From Thelonectria olida (lineage: Eukaryota > Ascomycota > Sordariomycetes > Hypocreales > Nectriaceae): a stretch of 64,000 nucleotides of DNA. Positions 33,294 through 45,200 of this stretch are shown here, in pieces. Made by a program: the position numbers and the translations under genes. The notes beneath the pieces are model-generated. The model saw only the letters and a list, made by a program, of their open reading frames with translations, did no database searches and was not told the DNA's origin. The stretch spans positions 248,001 to 312,000 of the forward strand of contig JAGPYM010000005.1 of the NCBI GenBank assembly GCA_020736575.1, given 5' to 3'. How positions within the stretch are numbered: position 1 is the first letter of the stretch; each line of letters begins with the position of its first letter.

Positions 33294-34085
33294 CTACTGA
33301 GCGGCAACGAAGCTCATGTAGATTCCCCAGCCAACACCAGCTAAAGCACCGACAAGGTTACGGCCCTCGACGGTTTTCACGGCGGTAAAGTTGACGAGGC
33401 TGACGACAGGCCAGAGCTTCCAGCCGGCGACGACGATGGGCCAAAACTCGTCGAGCGAGGCCTGCCAAACCTGCAGCCAGTCGACGCGGGTCAGGTCGAC
33501 GGCTCCGGGGCTGGTCCAGAAGGAGATGGCTTTGAAGATGTCGGTGATGCGGGGCACGGGGTGCAGGGCTTGGTGGAGGGAGTGCATGTAGGTGCTGAAG
33601 AGGAGGGTGTTGAGGGCGGCGCCGACAGTCTGGTCGAGGAGCAGCTTGATGACTGTGTTGCGGATGGAGAGCTTTGGAAGGGGAGGGGCAGGTGCAGGGT
33701 CATCGGATTTCTTGGGGTGGGGGGTTGGGGGAGCGGGATAGGCTGGAAATGTTGATTCTAGGAAGTCTTGCCTGGAGGAGAGTGAGTATACGGAACGAGA
33801 TGGATGAGAGAGGACGAGCTTACCAGAGAAAGTTGGGAGGAGTGGCGATGAGGTTGAACAGGAGGAACTGGAAGACGGGCACGAAATCTATCGACACGGG
33901 AGACTATCGTGAGAAAGAAAAAAAAGGATATGTTAGCTTATGAGATTTCTGGTAGGGATTGTGAAGCCATCGCCACGTACCCCAGATCTGTAGGCCTCGA
34001 TGAGTTGCGCGAGCACATTGGCCAGTCCACCCAAGCCGGCGGACTGGATCATGGCCGTGACCATGGGAGAGTAGGTTAAAGTCAT
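33294..34085 (-). CDS. Mpv17/PMP22-family inner-organelle membrane protein, 220 aa
   Basis: Exons 34085-33981, 33903-33824 and 33771-33294 join in frame to 220 residues (introns GTACGT...GATAG and GTAAGC...CCAG). Family hallmarks are clear: N-terminal MIQSAGLGGLANVLAQLIEAYR, the early helix VFQFLLFNLIATPPNFLWQDFLE, and the diagnostic C-terminal block FWPIVVAGWKLWPVVSLVNFTAVK followed by GVGWGIYMSF. Four membrane segments are expected. Members sit in peroxisomal or inner mitochondrial membranes (yeast Sym1, mammalian PMP22/MPV17) and are thought to act as channels; which organelle applies is not decidable here. A Pro/Lys-rich loop of about 25 residues (PPTPHPKKSDDPAPAPP region) is inserted after the second helix. 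Confidence 0.93.
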
Positions 34086-35408
34086 TTCAGCGGATGAGGT
34101 AATGAACAGAATCTAGATGTGTGGATGAGTCTCTGTATGCATAGATGCAGAATGTAGGATGTAGGATGAAGGAGGACTACGTGGACAAAGGGAGAGCTTT
34201 CCGACGATGATATCGGTGTACAGCGCTGGTTGATTGGTGGAGACGTTGTCGATGCATAAAGATCGATGCGTTAGTTATGCAGAACATGTGTGCTTCCATT
34301 GGAGGGGAGGGAGGGAATGCGGAGGCTAGTCCTATTTGGAGAGTGCAGTTCCGAACACAAGCAAAGAGATATGGCTGGCCAAACGTCATTCGAAAATAGG
34401 CCGTCAGCATTTCTGAAGTGAGATATATGCATGTCGAAAAGAATACCTCGTATGTGCTACATAATCGTGTAGCTGAACGCTCAAGTCACCAGGTGCTCCC
34501 AACATCCTTGGCTGACATCTTCAAGCGACGTCTATTGCGGCGTAGAGTATGGTCCGTGCCACCAGGTATGCTTCAATATGAACGGAGCTCAGAATCACAT
34601 GCAACAAGTTGGGGGTTGAGCAGAGCCAGGGATTCGTTCGCCAAAATGTGTTCCCTGAATCTTAGTCACCGTTGTCAAGTGTCAAGTGGCTAGTGTTAGA
34701 TCTCGAATATATCTCTGCAGGTTGATCCTGTATCAACCAAAGATCCCAATACCAGAGGCGGAGGTGCGAATAGATGCGTGGCGGCTATGAGAAGGAACCA
34801 GACAAAATTCAATTTCTATACAGGGAGCCGTCATGATCATATATCCGCTCTCCGGACTAGGCGATGACTCGCATTTGTTCCCGCAGCTTTTCAAGCGAAA
34901 TCAAATTCAGAGCTCCTTCCAGCATCATCTTTACGGTTCTCGGGAAAACCCCGTCCAGGAGACATGCGGGAGCATTCAGTTCTCCAGGCAAGGCGAATCT
35001 AGGTGTCGCTGGTAGGCTGAGCCGTTTGAACAGTACTAGTAGTCGTTAGAACAGGCAACCTCACATTTATGGAACGGGACCAGAAACTCACAGGAGCCGC
35101 CTGAACTGATAAAATTCTTTGCCCGAGAGTCATTGATCATCACGCCTCTTTGAATAGAGGAAGGTCGGTTTAGTGAGACCAGGCGTTGAGCTGTGACTCT
35201 CTCTGGTGGAAAGGTCCATTCCCTCTCCTCTACCACTTGCCGAGGCGCTGAAGTAACGTCTGGGGCCTTGGCCAAAGCCACCGACGCTCCGGGACGGGGG
35301 AAATGAACCGGTGGACGGTTGGGCCATGTGGGAAGCCGCAATAGAAGCAGCAACGCCATGATGGCACCTCATGCTCATCGTGGAGCCATATAGATCGCAT
35401 CTCAACAT
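34086..35408. other. Intergenic region, 1.3 kb
   Basis: Between the Mpv17-family start (5' flank) and the LIS1 stop. Contains a perfect 7-bp inverted repeat with 5-nt loop at 34720-34738 (GGTTGAT...ATCAACC). Short ORFs at 35036-35408 on the minus strand overlap each other in different frames and are not convincing. Confidence 0.55.
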
Positions 35409-36936
35409 CTAATTCGCAAAGATCTTGAGCGTCATATCCACACTCCCTGTGGCAATCACGCAGCGAATCTGCACATCGACAGGTTCTGCTACGGCCCCCT
35501 TCGTCGGCGTTCTGGGTGCCTCTCCATTGGCGTTGCCATTCACTTCCTTAATAATCGGGGGAGCCCATCTCAAAGAGGTGATGAAGTGATCATGGATATT
35601 CTCCAAGGTCTTGACGCATCGCCCTTCTTGACTCAGGTCCCAGCATCGTAGTGTTTTGTCGTCCGCCACAGAAAGAAGGTACTTGCCGCCAGGATGGAAG
35701 ACAAGGGCGCTCACCCAGTTGTCATGGCCGATTAAAGTCTTGATGCACATGCCTCGAGAATTCCACAACTTGATGGTCTTATCTCGGGATCCGGTCGCCA
35801 TAAACTCTGCCGCGCTGCTTGCAGGGGGTGGTTTCTTCAGCCCAGCAATGGATGCCAAATGTTTATATGAGGCGGGCGGTGCAAATGCACAACATTTGAC
35901 AACATTCTCGTGTCCAATCATGGCCAGCTTATTGTCCGGCGTTGGTCCAGAGATGTCCCATAGCCGAGCAGTCTGGTCAGCACTGGCAGACAGAAGGAAT
36001 TGCCCGTCGAGAGAAGAACAAACGTCTCGTACCCAGCCTGAATGCCCTTGTAGAGTCATTAAGCAGTATCCAGTCGTGACATTCCATAACTTTATCGTCT
36101 TGTCTCCGCTGGCGCTGACCAGCAAGTCTCCGGCTCCAGAAGAGATGAAACGAACAGCGCTGACGATATGATCGTGTCCTGCGAGCGTGCGAATATTTTG
36201 ATATTCGTTTGTCGGGTCCCAAAGCTTGATTGTTAAATCAGAACTGCAGGATGCTAACAAAATGCCACCCCTGGGACCACCAAAGTCCACGTCCAGCACT
36301 GGTCTCGTATGTCCCTTGATCGTTCTTTCTAGCTCTCCAAGTTCCCAATCCCAGATCTTGATGGTGAAATCGTCGGATCCAGAGGCAATAGAGGTAGATG
36401 TTGGGTGGAAAGCAACACAGTTTATCATTTCTCGGTGGGATGCTAAGGAATGTCGAGGGTGGGACACAGGGAGCCAAGACGTAGGGTCTTGGTTGCGTCG
36501 TGAGAGGGATGTAGGCGTCGCGCTATCGAGATCAGATTGTAAGGAGGAGTTTCGGGACTCCAGGTCCATTATCTGGAAGCACCCAGGTTAGACGTTATCG
36601 TCGTTATAACGGGTAGGTGTGAATGTGAACAGGGTTGTCGAAATTGGTGGCAGACATGCCTTTTTTTGTAGACGAACGATGCTGGTCCATTTCTTCTCTA
36701 ACAGCGTTTCGTATTTCTTCGTGGTGGGTGCGTCGAAAGTATCTTCTCCAAGGCTCAGCTCCTCCCTGAGCACAGCGGCGGTATCGGAAAAGTTGTTCGC
36801 TGATAGGTATGCTATAATCGACTTGTGACTAGGAGCGAAGTGTTAGCCTCGCCGCAGGTGTGCCATCTCATGCCCCTCTGATCATAGGACGGACGCACAG
36901 TTCTTCAGCTTGCCGGCTGGGCAGTTGACGACTCAT
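35409..36936 (-). CDS. nudF: LIS1/NudF nuclear distribution protein (PAC1), 456 aa
   Basis: Dynein regulator for nuclear and organelle transport at microtubule plus ends. Exons 36936-36899, 36828-36660 and 36572-35409 join in frame to 456 residues. The N-terminal LisH dimerisation motif (about 9-41, [21 protein letters not shown]) and a coiled coil (about 55-85, [19 protein letters not shown]) are followed by seven WD40 repeats (from about 108), with repeats such as [27 protein letters not shown] and [13 protein letters not shown]. Repeat 5 carries a Pro/Ala-rich insert ([13 protein letters not shown]), as in other fungal orthologues. The second intron has a GC donor (AAG|GCATGT) rather than GT; only this boundary gives the conserved QKKIMDLES junction. 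Assignment is firm. Confidence 0.96.
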
Positions 36937-37691
36937 GATGATGGCTGCGTGCTATCCGAATAGCATCCAAGTTGACGAAATCTGTATTCGGCAAAATATG
37001 AATCGATCTCCCGGAACGTCGCCGGGGGCAAAATTCAGCCGACGCAGAAGAAAAGACAGCGGTGAACCGGGGAGGGTGATGGGTGTCAAGCGGGATTGTT
37101 TGGCGGGGGAGCTGCTTGGGCGAGAGCTTGCTTCTCTTCACAGTGCACGTGGCAGTCGAGCTAACAAAGCAACGGCCAGCTCAGAGGTTTCCCGCCTAAT
37201 CAAGATAGCTAAGCAGTTGCCGCTATTATCGATTTCAGTTCAAGAAGAGCAACGTCTAAAGGAAACATTGTTTTCCATGGTCAAATAGTCACCACGTGTT
37301 GTGAGAGAAGCTGTTGAAACTTCCCCGACTCCTCCAAACATCCGTCACACAGCGGTGGCACAGACCAGTTGACCGTTGTCCCCCTCGTTACGCACGGTTT
37401 CCCCTCATTGGAGGGGGATAGGTTCGATACCAATCATTCCACTTTGACGACGTTAAGTGTGGTTTCTTTTCATCCTGCGTTACCTATTCAAACATTGACT
37501 TCTATTCGTACAGAAGAGTCCGTGTCATTACATTTCCCAAGCCTTGGTTTGCCTGGCCATTCTATGTCCCCTGTTGACCCCTGAAAGCACTTCCATGCAC
37601 CAGCGCCCCGTGAAAAGAGACGAACCCAGAACTCTAGCATCCTTCTCTGGAGCAGCAGCTTCACAAACTTTTCCCGTAAATGAGACCGTCC
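36937..37691. other. Intergenic region, 0.75 kb
   Basis: 5' flank of nudF on the left, 3' flank of YIF1 on the right. No gene seen. Confidence 0.55.
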
Positions 37692-38806
37692 TTAAGTAAG
37701 CACCCACATGAAGAACAACTGCACGAGGTACGAGTAGATGAAGAGGAACTGGGTTCTCTGGTTGCGCTTGGCTCGCGAATCGGTCTGCATGGGTCCCCCA
37801 CTGCCGCTAGAAGTCTCGGGAAGAAGAACGTATTTGAGTGATCGCATCTGGTCATATCAGCACTTGCATCGAGCGGTTTCATACCTGAGATGATGACTTA
37901 CCAGGAACAGTGCGTTGGCGAAGTAGGCGTACGCGAAGATAGCCCAGCCACGAAGGCCGCCGGTACCTTGTCCGCCGTTGAGAATTTCGGCAACGACAAT
38001 TGTCACAATAATACCGATGAACTTGTATCCGGAGTATGCGATCAAATCAAGGAGCTGCGACTGGCTTGAGATGCTTAGGAGATAGCATCCCAATTTGAGG
38101 ATAATGATCTCGATGAAAACGCTGATCAGACTCTTCGTGGCGGTGTATCCCAGAAGCTCGGGCTGGAACTCGCCTCTCAGACCAGCAATCATGGTAGAGA
38201 GGAGGATGTATGTGACCAATGCCATGACTATGCTGGGTCAGAATGCCCGTCTTACACAATGGGAAAAGGACCACAAACCCGGAATGTACATATCAGGGCT
38301 GTTGATGTCGTCTCGAGGAGGGAGGTACCACCCCTCCTGCCCATTTACGCCGACGGCTTGCTTGCGCGACCAAGGCTTATGTCTCCAGGGAAAGAGGACG
38401 AGGAAGAGTTTGTTGACGACATAGGAATTGGAAACGTTGAAGTAGTGCTTGAGCGCCGAAACGTTGACATATCGACCGAACTATCGCTGAGTAAGTATTG
38501 GAGGCAATGCGCAGCAGGTGAATGCGCAACGCTTACATTCTGCTCCACGTACTCCTGGCCATGCTTGAAGGCAGACTGGCCAAACTGGGCCGCCACTTGC
38601 GCCGTAGGGTCGTTCATAAATTGTCCATATCCGCCAAACGCGTTGCCAGCGTTACCGCCTTGTTGCTGGTAAGGAGTTCCTCCATACTGTTGCGACTGCG
38701 CGGAACCGGGAGGAGGCGGCGGTGATCTTAGTTGGGGGACTGTTGACACATGCTGAGGGACTGGGTGGTGAAGGGGGGGAGACTGGGCGTAGGCGGCTCG
38801 CTGCAT
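37692..38806 (-). CDS. yif1: YIF1/Hrf1-family ER-Golgi transport membrane protein, 317 aa
   Basis: Works with Yip1 in COPII vesicle budding and fusion between ER and Golgi. Exons 38806-38537, 38480-38279, 38227-37902 and 37847-37692 join in frame to 317 residues, the usual length. A Pro/Gln-rich cytosolic N-terminus (about 1-65) leads into the family block GQFMNDPTAQVAAQFGQSAF and EYVEQNFGRYVNVSALKHYF, then the conserved WYLPPRDDINSPDMYIPVMA just before the first of five membrane helices (VTYILLSTMIAGL and following), ending LVQLFFMWVLT. Splice ends are standard (GTAAGC/GTTTGT/GTAAGT with ATAG/ACCAG). It diverges from the SRP receptor gene across a 594 bp shared promoter. Confidence 0.95.
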
Positions 38807-39400
38807 GGCGAAAGAGAGTAGTTGTGGTGGAAGCGAAGCTGAAGAAGAAATTGAATATCAGGGTTGAGCGCCGATGGAAATGTTGTGATGATATTTCGGA
38901 GGAGAAAGGTTGAATCGAGTTCGATCGCCGTGGCGGCGCGGAAGATGAATGCTGCAAGCTGGTGTTTAATCAGGAAATGTGGTCGATTGTCTTTGATTGG
39001 ACGCATGCGTCAAGCATCATGACCGCCTAGCACCAGCCACACCCGCCACATGTCCTTCTTGGCTCCCGACGCTAAAGCCTGCCGAGCACGGCACGAGCCA
39101 CAACGAAGCCACAGCCAAATGGGGGCAAAGTGCGCATCTGAGATTGGCTTCACGTGATCTTAATGGAGACTGGCCACGGTGAGATTGGCTTTTCGCCCCT
39201 ATCGATAAGCAACCCCGGTCACCTTGAGGGGCGGCGAGTCCGACCATCATGGCAAGTACAAACCCATGGAGTTAGCCACATCGCCCATCCCACTCGATTC
39301 TTCTTGTCTCACCACAACTCCTTTTCTTGGGCTTCTTTACGAATATTCCCTCGTCGCCCTGTCGCATTCTTACAGCCAGTGTGCGCCGTAAAGAGTCAAT
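38807..39400. promoter_or_regulatory. Divergent promoter between YIF1 and SRP receptor alpha
   Basis: 594 bp between the two ATGs. It holds a 12-bp direct repeat TGAGATTGGCTT at 39139-39150 and 39180-39191, each with an ATTGG (reverse CCAAT box), and between them a CACGTG palindrome at 39151-39156. The arrangement suggests a compact shared regulatory element; binding is inference. Confidence 0.55.
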
Positions 39401-41466
39401 ATGTTGGACTCCTTCGAGATCCTTACCACCTCGGGCGTCGTCGTCTGGTCGCGGTCCTTTTCGCAAATCAACCCGGCTATCATCAACAACTTCATTGCCG
39501 ACACCTTTATCGAGGAAAAGGGCGGCTTCTCTGCCGTCGCAGATTCGAAGTCGGCCGCTTCCAATCCCCCTTACAAGAGTGAACAGCATACGCTCAAATG
39601 GACTCTGGTCAAGGAATTGGGTGTCATCTTTGTGGTAAGTCTCCGTCATTTCCGAGCTGCACCGATCTTCGGCGCTCACATATCCACTCGTCCACCAGGC
39701 AGTATACCGATCCCTCCTTCACTTGTCCTGGGTCGACAAGTTTGTCGACAACATCAGGACCATCTTCGTTAGATTGTACGGCGAACAGCTTACGAAGCCG
39801 CACACCACCCTCGTAGAGTGCCACGCCTTTGACGAATACTTCGACCAGCAGCTCCAGGAGCTCGACACGACGAGCGCCAAGGGCTCTGTTCTTGTCGCAC
39901 AGATTGGTTCGATCGTCGAAGACAAGACCGCATACAATAGCATCAACGATGCGCCTTCCATACCTGAGGAGCCCACTTCCCCAGAGCTCACACCCGCTGT
40001 CTCCCCCAATGTTTCACGACCAGCTACTCCCGGTAACAACCACCTATTAGTCGCTAAAGCCGGTCCTGTCGCCAAGATGTCGAGACGCGCCCGAAAGGCC
40101 AAGAACACTTCACCCTCCTCGTATATGTCCTCTGGAGATGAATCCTCGTCTCTCAAAAGGGGCAAGAAGCCCGGCAAGAAAGGTCGAAAATGGGGTCCTG
40201 ACGGTCTAGCTGATGAGGAGGATGATGTTCAGCTCGACTACTCTCAAGCCAGTCCCGGTTCCAAAGACGAGCGCCAATTTTCCAACAACTACGACACATC
40301 CGAGTTGGGTGATATGGGCGCGCGCACTGGCGGCAAGTTCATCCTCAAGGACTTGGGCGACGAAGTGCACGAGATTCTTGCTTCTGAAGCCGAGAAGAAC
40401 GCGGGTTCCAGGTCGCAAGCTAAGACCGGACTGCTTGGTACCGGAGTCAATGCCATCAGCGGCCTTTTCCGCAATGTCGTGGGTGGAAAGACACTCACTA
40501 AAGCGGACCTCGACAATGCGATGAGGGGTATGGAGGAGCATCTTTTGAAGAAGAACGTCGCGCGAGAAGCCGCTGTTCGTCTCTGTGAGGGTGTTGAGAA
40601 GGAACTGCTCGGTGTCAAGACTGGCAACTTCGAGAGTATCAATACCAAGATCCAGGCCGCCATGGAGGCGTCTCTCACAAAGATGCTTACCCCAACTTCA
40701 TCATTAGATCTCTTGCGCGAGATCGACGCCATCACCGCTCCCTCTGTTACCTCCCTCCGCAAGGCCCGTCCCTACGTCATCTCCATCGTCGGCGTCAACG
40801 GCGTCGGCAAGTCTACCAACTTGTCCAAGATCTGCTTCTTCCTCCTGCAAAACAAGTACAAGGTTCTCATTGCCGCCGGCGACACCTTTCGTTCCGGAGC
40901 TGTCGAGCAGCTCGCCGTCCACGTCCGTAACCTCAAGGAGCTCACGGCCCGCGAAGGAGGTCAAGTTGAGCTCTACCAAAAGGGTTACGGCAAGGACGCC
41001 GCCAATGTTGCAAAGGACGCCGTTGCCCATGCCGCGCAAGAAGGCTTTGACGTTGTCCTCATCGATACGGCCGGCCGTAGACACAATGACCAGCGGCTCA
41101 TGTCTTCTCTCGAGAAGTTTGCCAAGTTTGCTCAGCCCGACAAGATTCTCATGGTTGGCGAGGTACGTTCTACTCATAGTATTCCTTGTCACACGGTCCA
41201 TACTAACAATCGCATAGGCTCTCGTTGGCACGGACTCAGTAGCCCAGGCACGCAACTTCAATGCCGCCTTTGGCGCCACCCGCAGTCTCGACGGCTTCAT
41301 CATTTCCAAGTGCGATACTGTTGGCGACATGGTCGGCACTCTTGTCAGTCTGGTGCATGCCACAAACGTGCCCGTGTTGTTTGTTGGCGTTGGCCAGCAC
41401 TACTCGGACCTACGTAACTTCTCAGTGAGATGGGCGGTTGAGAAGCTCTTGAGCGCCAACAATTGA
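39401..41466 (+). CDS. srp101: Signal recognition particle receptor alpha subunit (SRP101), 648 aa
   Basis: Docks ribosome-bound SRP at the ER through a paired SRP54-SRPR GTPase. Exons 39401-39634, 39699-41162 and 41218-41466 join in frame to 648 residues. The N-terminal SRX/longin-like domain begins MLDSFEILTTSGVVVWSRSF. A charged linker follows (SRRARKAK..., KRGKKPGKKGRKWG). The NG domain has G1 GVNGVGKS (443-450), DTAGR (534-538), SKCDTVGD as the G4 region and GVGQHYSDL near the end. The last intron falls just after LMVGE, with the conserved ALVGTDSVAQA resuming in exon 3. Divergent neighbour is YIF1, also an early secretory pathway gene. Confidence 0.96.
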
Positions 41467-42211
41467 GTGACGTAGGAATTGGATTATTAAAGTATCAAGT
41501 ATTAATTTAATGATAAGCGTCTGCGGCGCTTGAATACGACCATTTTCTTGTTTCCCTCCATGAGGAGGAACTCCGTCAATGGAGTGCGATGACGCCCCCG
41601 TGAATTACTAGACATAACATAGTCCGGTCTATCAGGATACAAAACTATTGAACTTTGAAATCAGAGCGTAGATTATGATATTATATATATGTACATGATG
41701 TGAACGGTATCCTCGTTCCTCAGCCCAAGCCGGGCGACCCAAGCCACGCCACCACCGCTATGCAAAAACAAACAGAAAAAGGAAAGTCGACAAACCCCCC
41801 AAACGAACTTTGAATTTGCGTAGTCATTGTTTTTGTTTTTGTTTTGTTGTTTTGGTTCTCTTGCTTTTTCTTGATTCGTATGCATCTCGCCATTTTTTCT
41901 TTTCCTCACATGTTTTTGTTTTGTTTTTGTTTTTCGTTTCTTTTTTGTAGCTGTGTGAAAACCCTCGGCGCATGAGAAAAATTGCAAACCCGCAGCAATT
42001 AAACAAAGGGGTTCGCTCGAAACAAAAATCCCAGTCTCTGTGGCGTGAACGTCAATCCAAAGGGGTATCTTTCTAGGTTCGCAATCTCGGGTGAAAGTCA
42101 GAGGAATCTGCGGTGTATAGGTATGCATCGGCCGTGTTCGATGGTCTTTAACAAAGGAAATAGTTTCAATGATAATAGTGGCCGCCCTCCTCTCTCCTTC
42201 CAACCGATGCC
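41467..42211. other. Convergent 3' intergenic region, 0.75 kb
   Basis: Between the ends of srp101 (+) and the giant coiled-coil gene (-). Low-complexity T/G tract (TTTTTGTTTTTGTTTTG) at 41828-41942. No gene seen; the minus-strand 176-codon ORF here is a low-complexity shadow. Confidence 0.6.
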
Positions 42212-45200
42212 TTAGTCCTCTTCAAAGAAGTCCTGATCATCAAAATCGCCTAATTGTGCATCAGAGTCGTAGCCATGCGACGGCATCATTGGCGGCGTCC
42301 GAGGCTCAGGGTTTGAGTGCTTCATAGGAGGCGTGCCTCGTCCAGACATATCCGTTCGTTGAGACGTGTTGGAAATTCCTCGTGCCCGTGCGGATATGTG
42401 CGCGCTCCCGTTGGATGGGTAGCGACGCCCGGTGCTGGCGAAGGCGGTAGGTTGTGGCTTGCCATTCTCCATGGGGGAAGTTTGGCGAAGGTGGGAGGCA
42501 GGGGGTGTTAGTAGACCTCCCAAAAGATTGTTTGGGGGGGTTGGGCTGCTCCTTGAGGGAGTAGCATTTCTTCCAGCTGCTGGTGAGCTCAGGACGCCGG
42601 AGAGGCCGCTGAAGGAGGACTGGTTGCTTTTGCGCCAGTTGCCCCAAGCAGCAGCGATAGGACCGACAGCTTGGGCCACTCGGGGTGTAGCAGCCTGGAT
42701 AGTTTGAGCAATGTTGGGTAGGTTGATGGCTGAACCGCCATTCATAGCCCTCTCTCGCTCCTGTTCCTCCATCTGAAGGTTGGCCTTCAGTCTGATGGCG
42801 GCATCCTTCACTGCATTGCGATCATAGCGGTCGCTAGAGATGGCTGTGATGATATCCTGCAGGTTCTCATGTCTAACTTCGAGAAGCTCACGTAGCCAGC
42901 TGATCTCATCGTCACGCTTGCTGATTTTTGCGGCAGCATCTGGGTCGGCCTTGGAAACAGAATGCTCAAGCTCCTCGATCCGCTGCTCCCGGGCTTGGAG
43001 TTGCTCCTGAAGCACCATAATTGATTCTCGCAAGGCCTGGGGCGAAATCTTTTCAGGAGGCTCAGAGCTATTAGAAGCCGCAGACTTAGGATGAGCGACA
43101 ACAGTGGCCAAGCCAGCGTCAACTCCGGCAGACTTAGCTGCTTGAGCTGCAGCCGCGGCGGCCTGCTTAGCGATCTCCAACTTGTCTTCCAGGTGAAGAA
43201 TGCGGTCCTGGAGGTGCTCGGTCTTCGAGGCGGACAGGCTGAGGCGTTCAAGGAGGCGTTGCTCAGTGCTGTGCGCATCCTCCTGGGCGTTCGAGACTTG
43301 TCGTTCATGTCGAGTCTGAAGATCCTCCATCTCGTTTTGGTGCTTGCGCTTGAGTTCCTCGATCTCGGCAGACTTGGTAGTCTCGACCTCCTCAAGGAAC
43401 ATCTCGTTCTGAGCCTTGGCGGTATCGGCTTCAAGCTTGACGTTGTCAAGCTCTGCACGCAGCTTCGAGTTCTGCTCCTCGAGTTCCTCACGGATAAAGT
43501 TGACCTGGTTATTGGCGGAGTCGACTTCAGTCTGGAGTGCCATGCGAGTTCTCTTCACTTCACTGAGACCGGATTCCCGGGCCTCCTCAAACTCGCGCTG
43601 GTATCGCTTAGCCGACTGCTCAAGCTTGTGGTTCTCCGTCTTCAGTTCGTCAATGATCCCCTCCAAGCGCTTGCACTCGTTGACAGCACGCATGCCAGAG
43701 CGCTCGTTGGCTTGCAGACGCTCCATCTCCACTTCCAAACGCTCACGAGTCTTGGCTTCAGCCTGAAGACGGGCATCCAGAACCTCCTGTCGAGCAACCA
43801 TGGCCTGGTGGGTCTTGATGCGGCGAGCGTTGTCCTCGGCAATTTCGCGAGCAGCTTTGCCCATATCTTCCTGAAGGGAGATGAACTTGCCACGCCATGA
43901 CTCACGAAGGCGGTCATTCTCCTCAAGCTGAGTGGTAAGAGTGGCCAAAGATCTCTGCATGTGTTGGTTCTCCTCAAGAGCGCGTGTAAGCTCACTAGAT
44001 TTCTGTCGAGCAGACTCGTCTGCTCGCTCAAACTCGGCACGCCAGTGGTGATTGTCTTGACGAACGTCCCTAAGTTCAGTATCCATGGCATTACACTTGT
44101 TGGTCATGTCGGTCATCGACTGGGCGTTGTTGTTCTGGGCAGCTTCCAGGAGAGCCATGCGCATTGATGACTTGCTGTTGGCCTGCTCAACTGAGCGAAG
44201 CTTGAGATCTCTCTGCTCAAGCGATTCACGAAGACGATTGGCTTCTTCGGCGGCAGCCTCATGGCGACATCGGGCCTCAGTGAGACTGTCTTCAGCGATG
44301 CGTCGAGCGTTGATGGCATCCTCACTCTGCTTCTCGTTCTGTCTTACGCGATCCTCCAGGTCGTGAACGCGCTGGTCGAAGACGCTTCGGTTAATAATCT
44401 CAACTTCGACGCGGGTCTCGGCAGCTTGCAGCTTGCGCATAAGCTCGGCAGCAAAGTCTTCGGCAGCCCGGCGTTCGGCGACTTCGTTCTCAACCTTGGT
44501 CTGCTCAAAGTAGAGCTTATGCTCCAAGTCCATGAGCTTGGCCTGCATCTCCTCCAATTCAGCGCTGTGCACTTCCTCGGGTTTGGGGGCAGCGGGAATG
44601 CGGCTCTCAACTGCGGCCTCAATGACCTTTTTGAGGTCATCACCAATTCGAACATTGGAGCTCAAAGAATTCTTCATTTCATCGAGAGCCGCCAAAATGG
44701 CGGCGGGTGCCACTGTCGCATCTTGAGCCGGGGGGGAGACAGCAGCTTGGTTGCGCTGTTGAGCATTGAGGGCTTCCATGACGGCGATACGAATTTGATC
44801 AAACCGACGGTCTCTCCTGGGGCTCATGGAACGGCGAGGAATAGGTTCCTCATCTTCATCGTCGGCGTCTGATTGCTGCAGCAACTCCGCAGAAACGCTC
44901 CGCATGTCACGGCGGGACGAAGGGGTGCGTCGAGCCCTGGTGGCAAGGACCTGCTGTATGGAGAACAGGGTCTTCTCCAGCGGCTCAAGCCGGGCGGCAA
45001 GCAGGTTTCCGACCACCTCATTAACACGGCCGTCAAAGAACTGTGCGCGGTTTTCAAGCTTGTCGTGTTCGTCCTCAGTGAATGCACCATCCCAGTCGCT
45101 GGGTGGCTGGCTATCAGCCTCTGCATCTTCAGGCGTTCGTGTGAGCTCTGGCGGGTCAACGAAGGGATCTTCCAGCTCAGTACTCAGCATGGGCTGAGCT

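Noticed and set aside
34720..34738. GGTTGATCCTG, resembling the start of 18S rRNA
   Set aside because: Only 11 bases match and the following sequence does not; it is better explained as a small hairpin.
35036..35408. Two overlapping minus-strand ORFs downstream of nudF
   Set aside because: They compete in different frames, neither has consistent bias, and they fall in the 3' flank.
37420..37433. GGTTCGATACC resembling a tRNA B box
   Set aside because: No matching A box or cloverleaf could be drawn around it.
41673..42203. 176-codon minus-strand ORF
   Set aside because: Low-complexity Lys/Asn/Gln sequence from a T/G tract in a 3' intergenic region.
43091..43900. 269-codon plus-strand ORF with Leu-rich translation
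   Set aside because: Antisense shadow of the coiled-coil exon; Leu-rich because Glu/Lys/Gln codons reverse to Leu, Phe and Ser.
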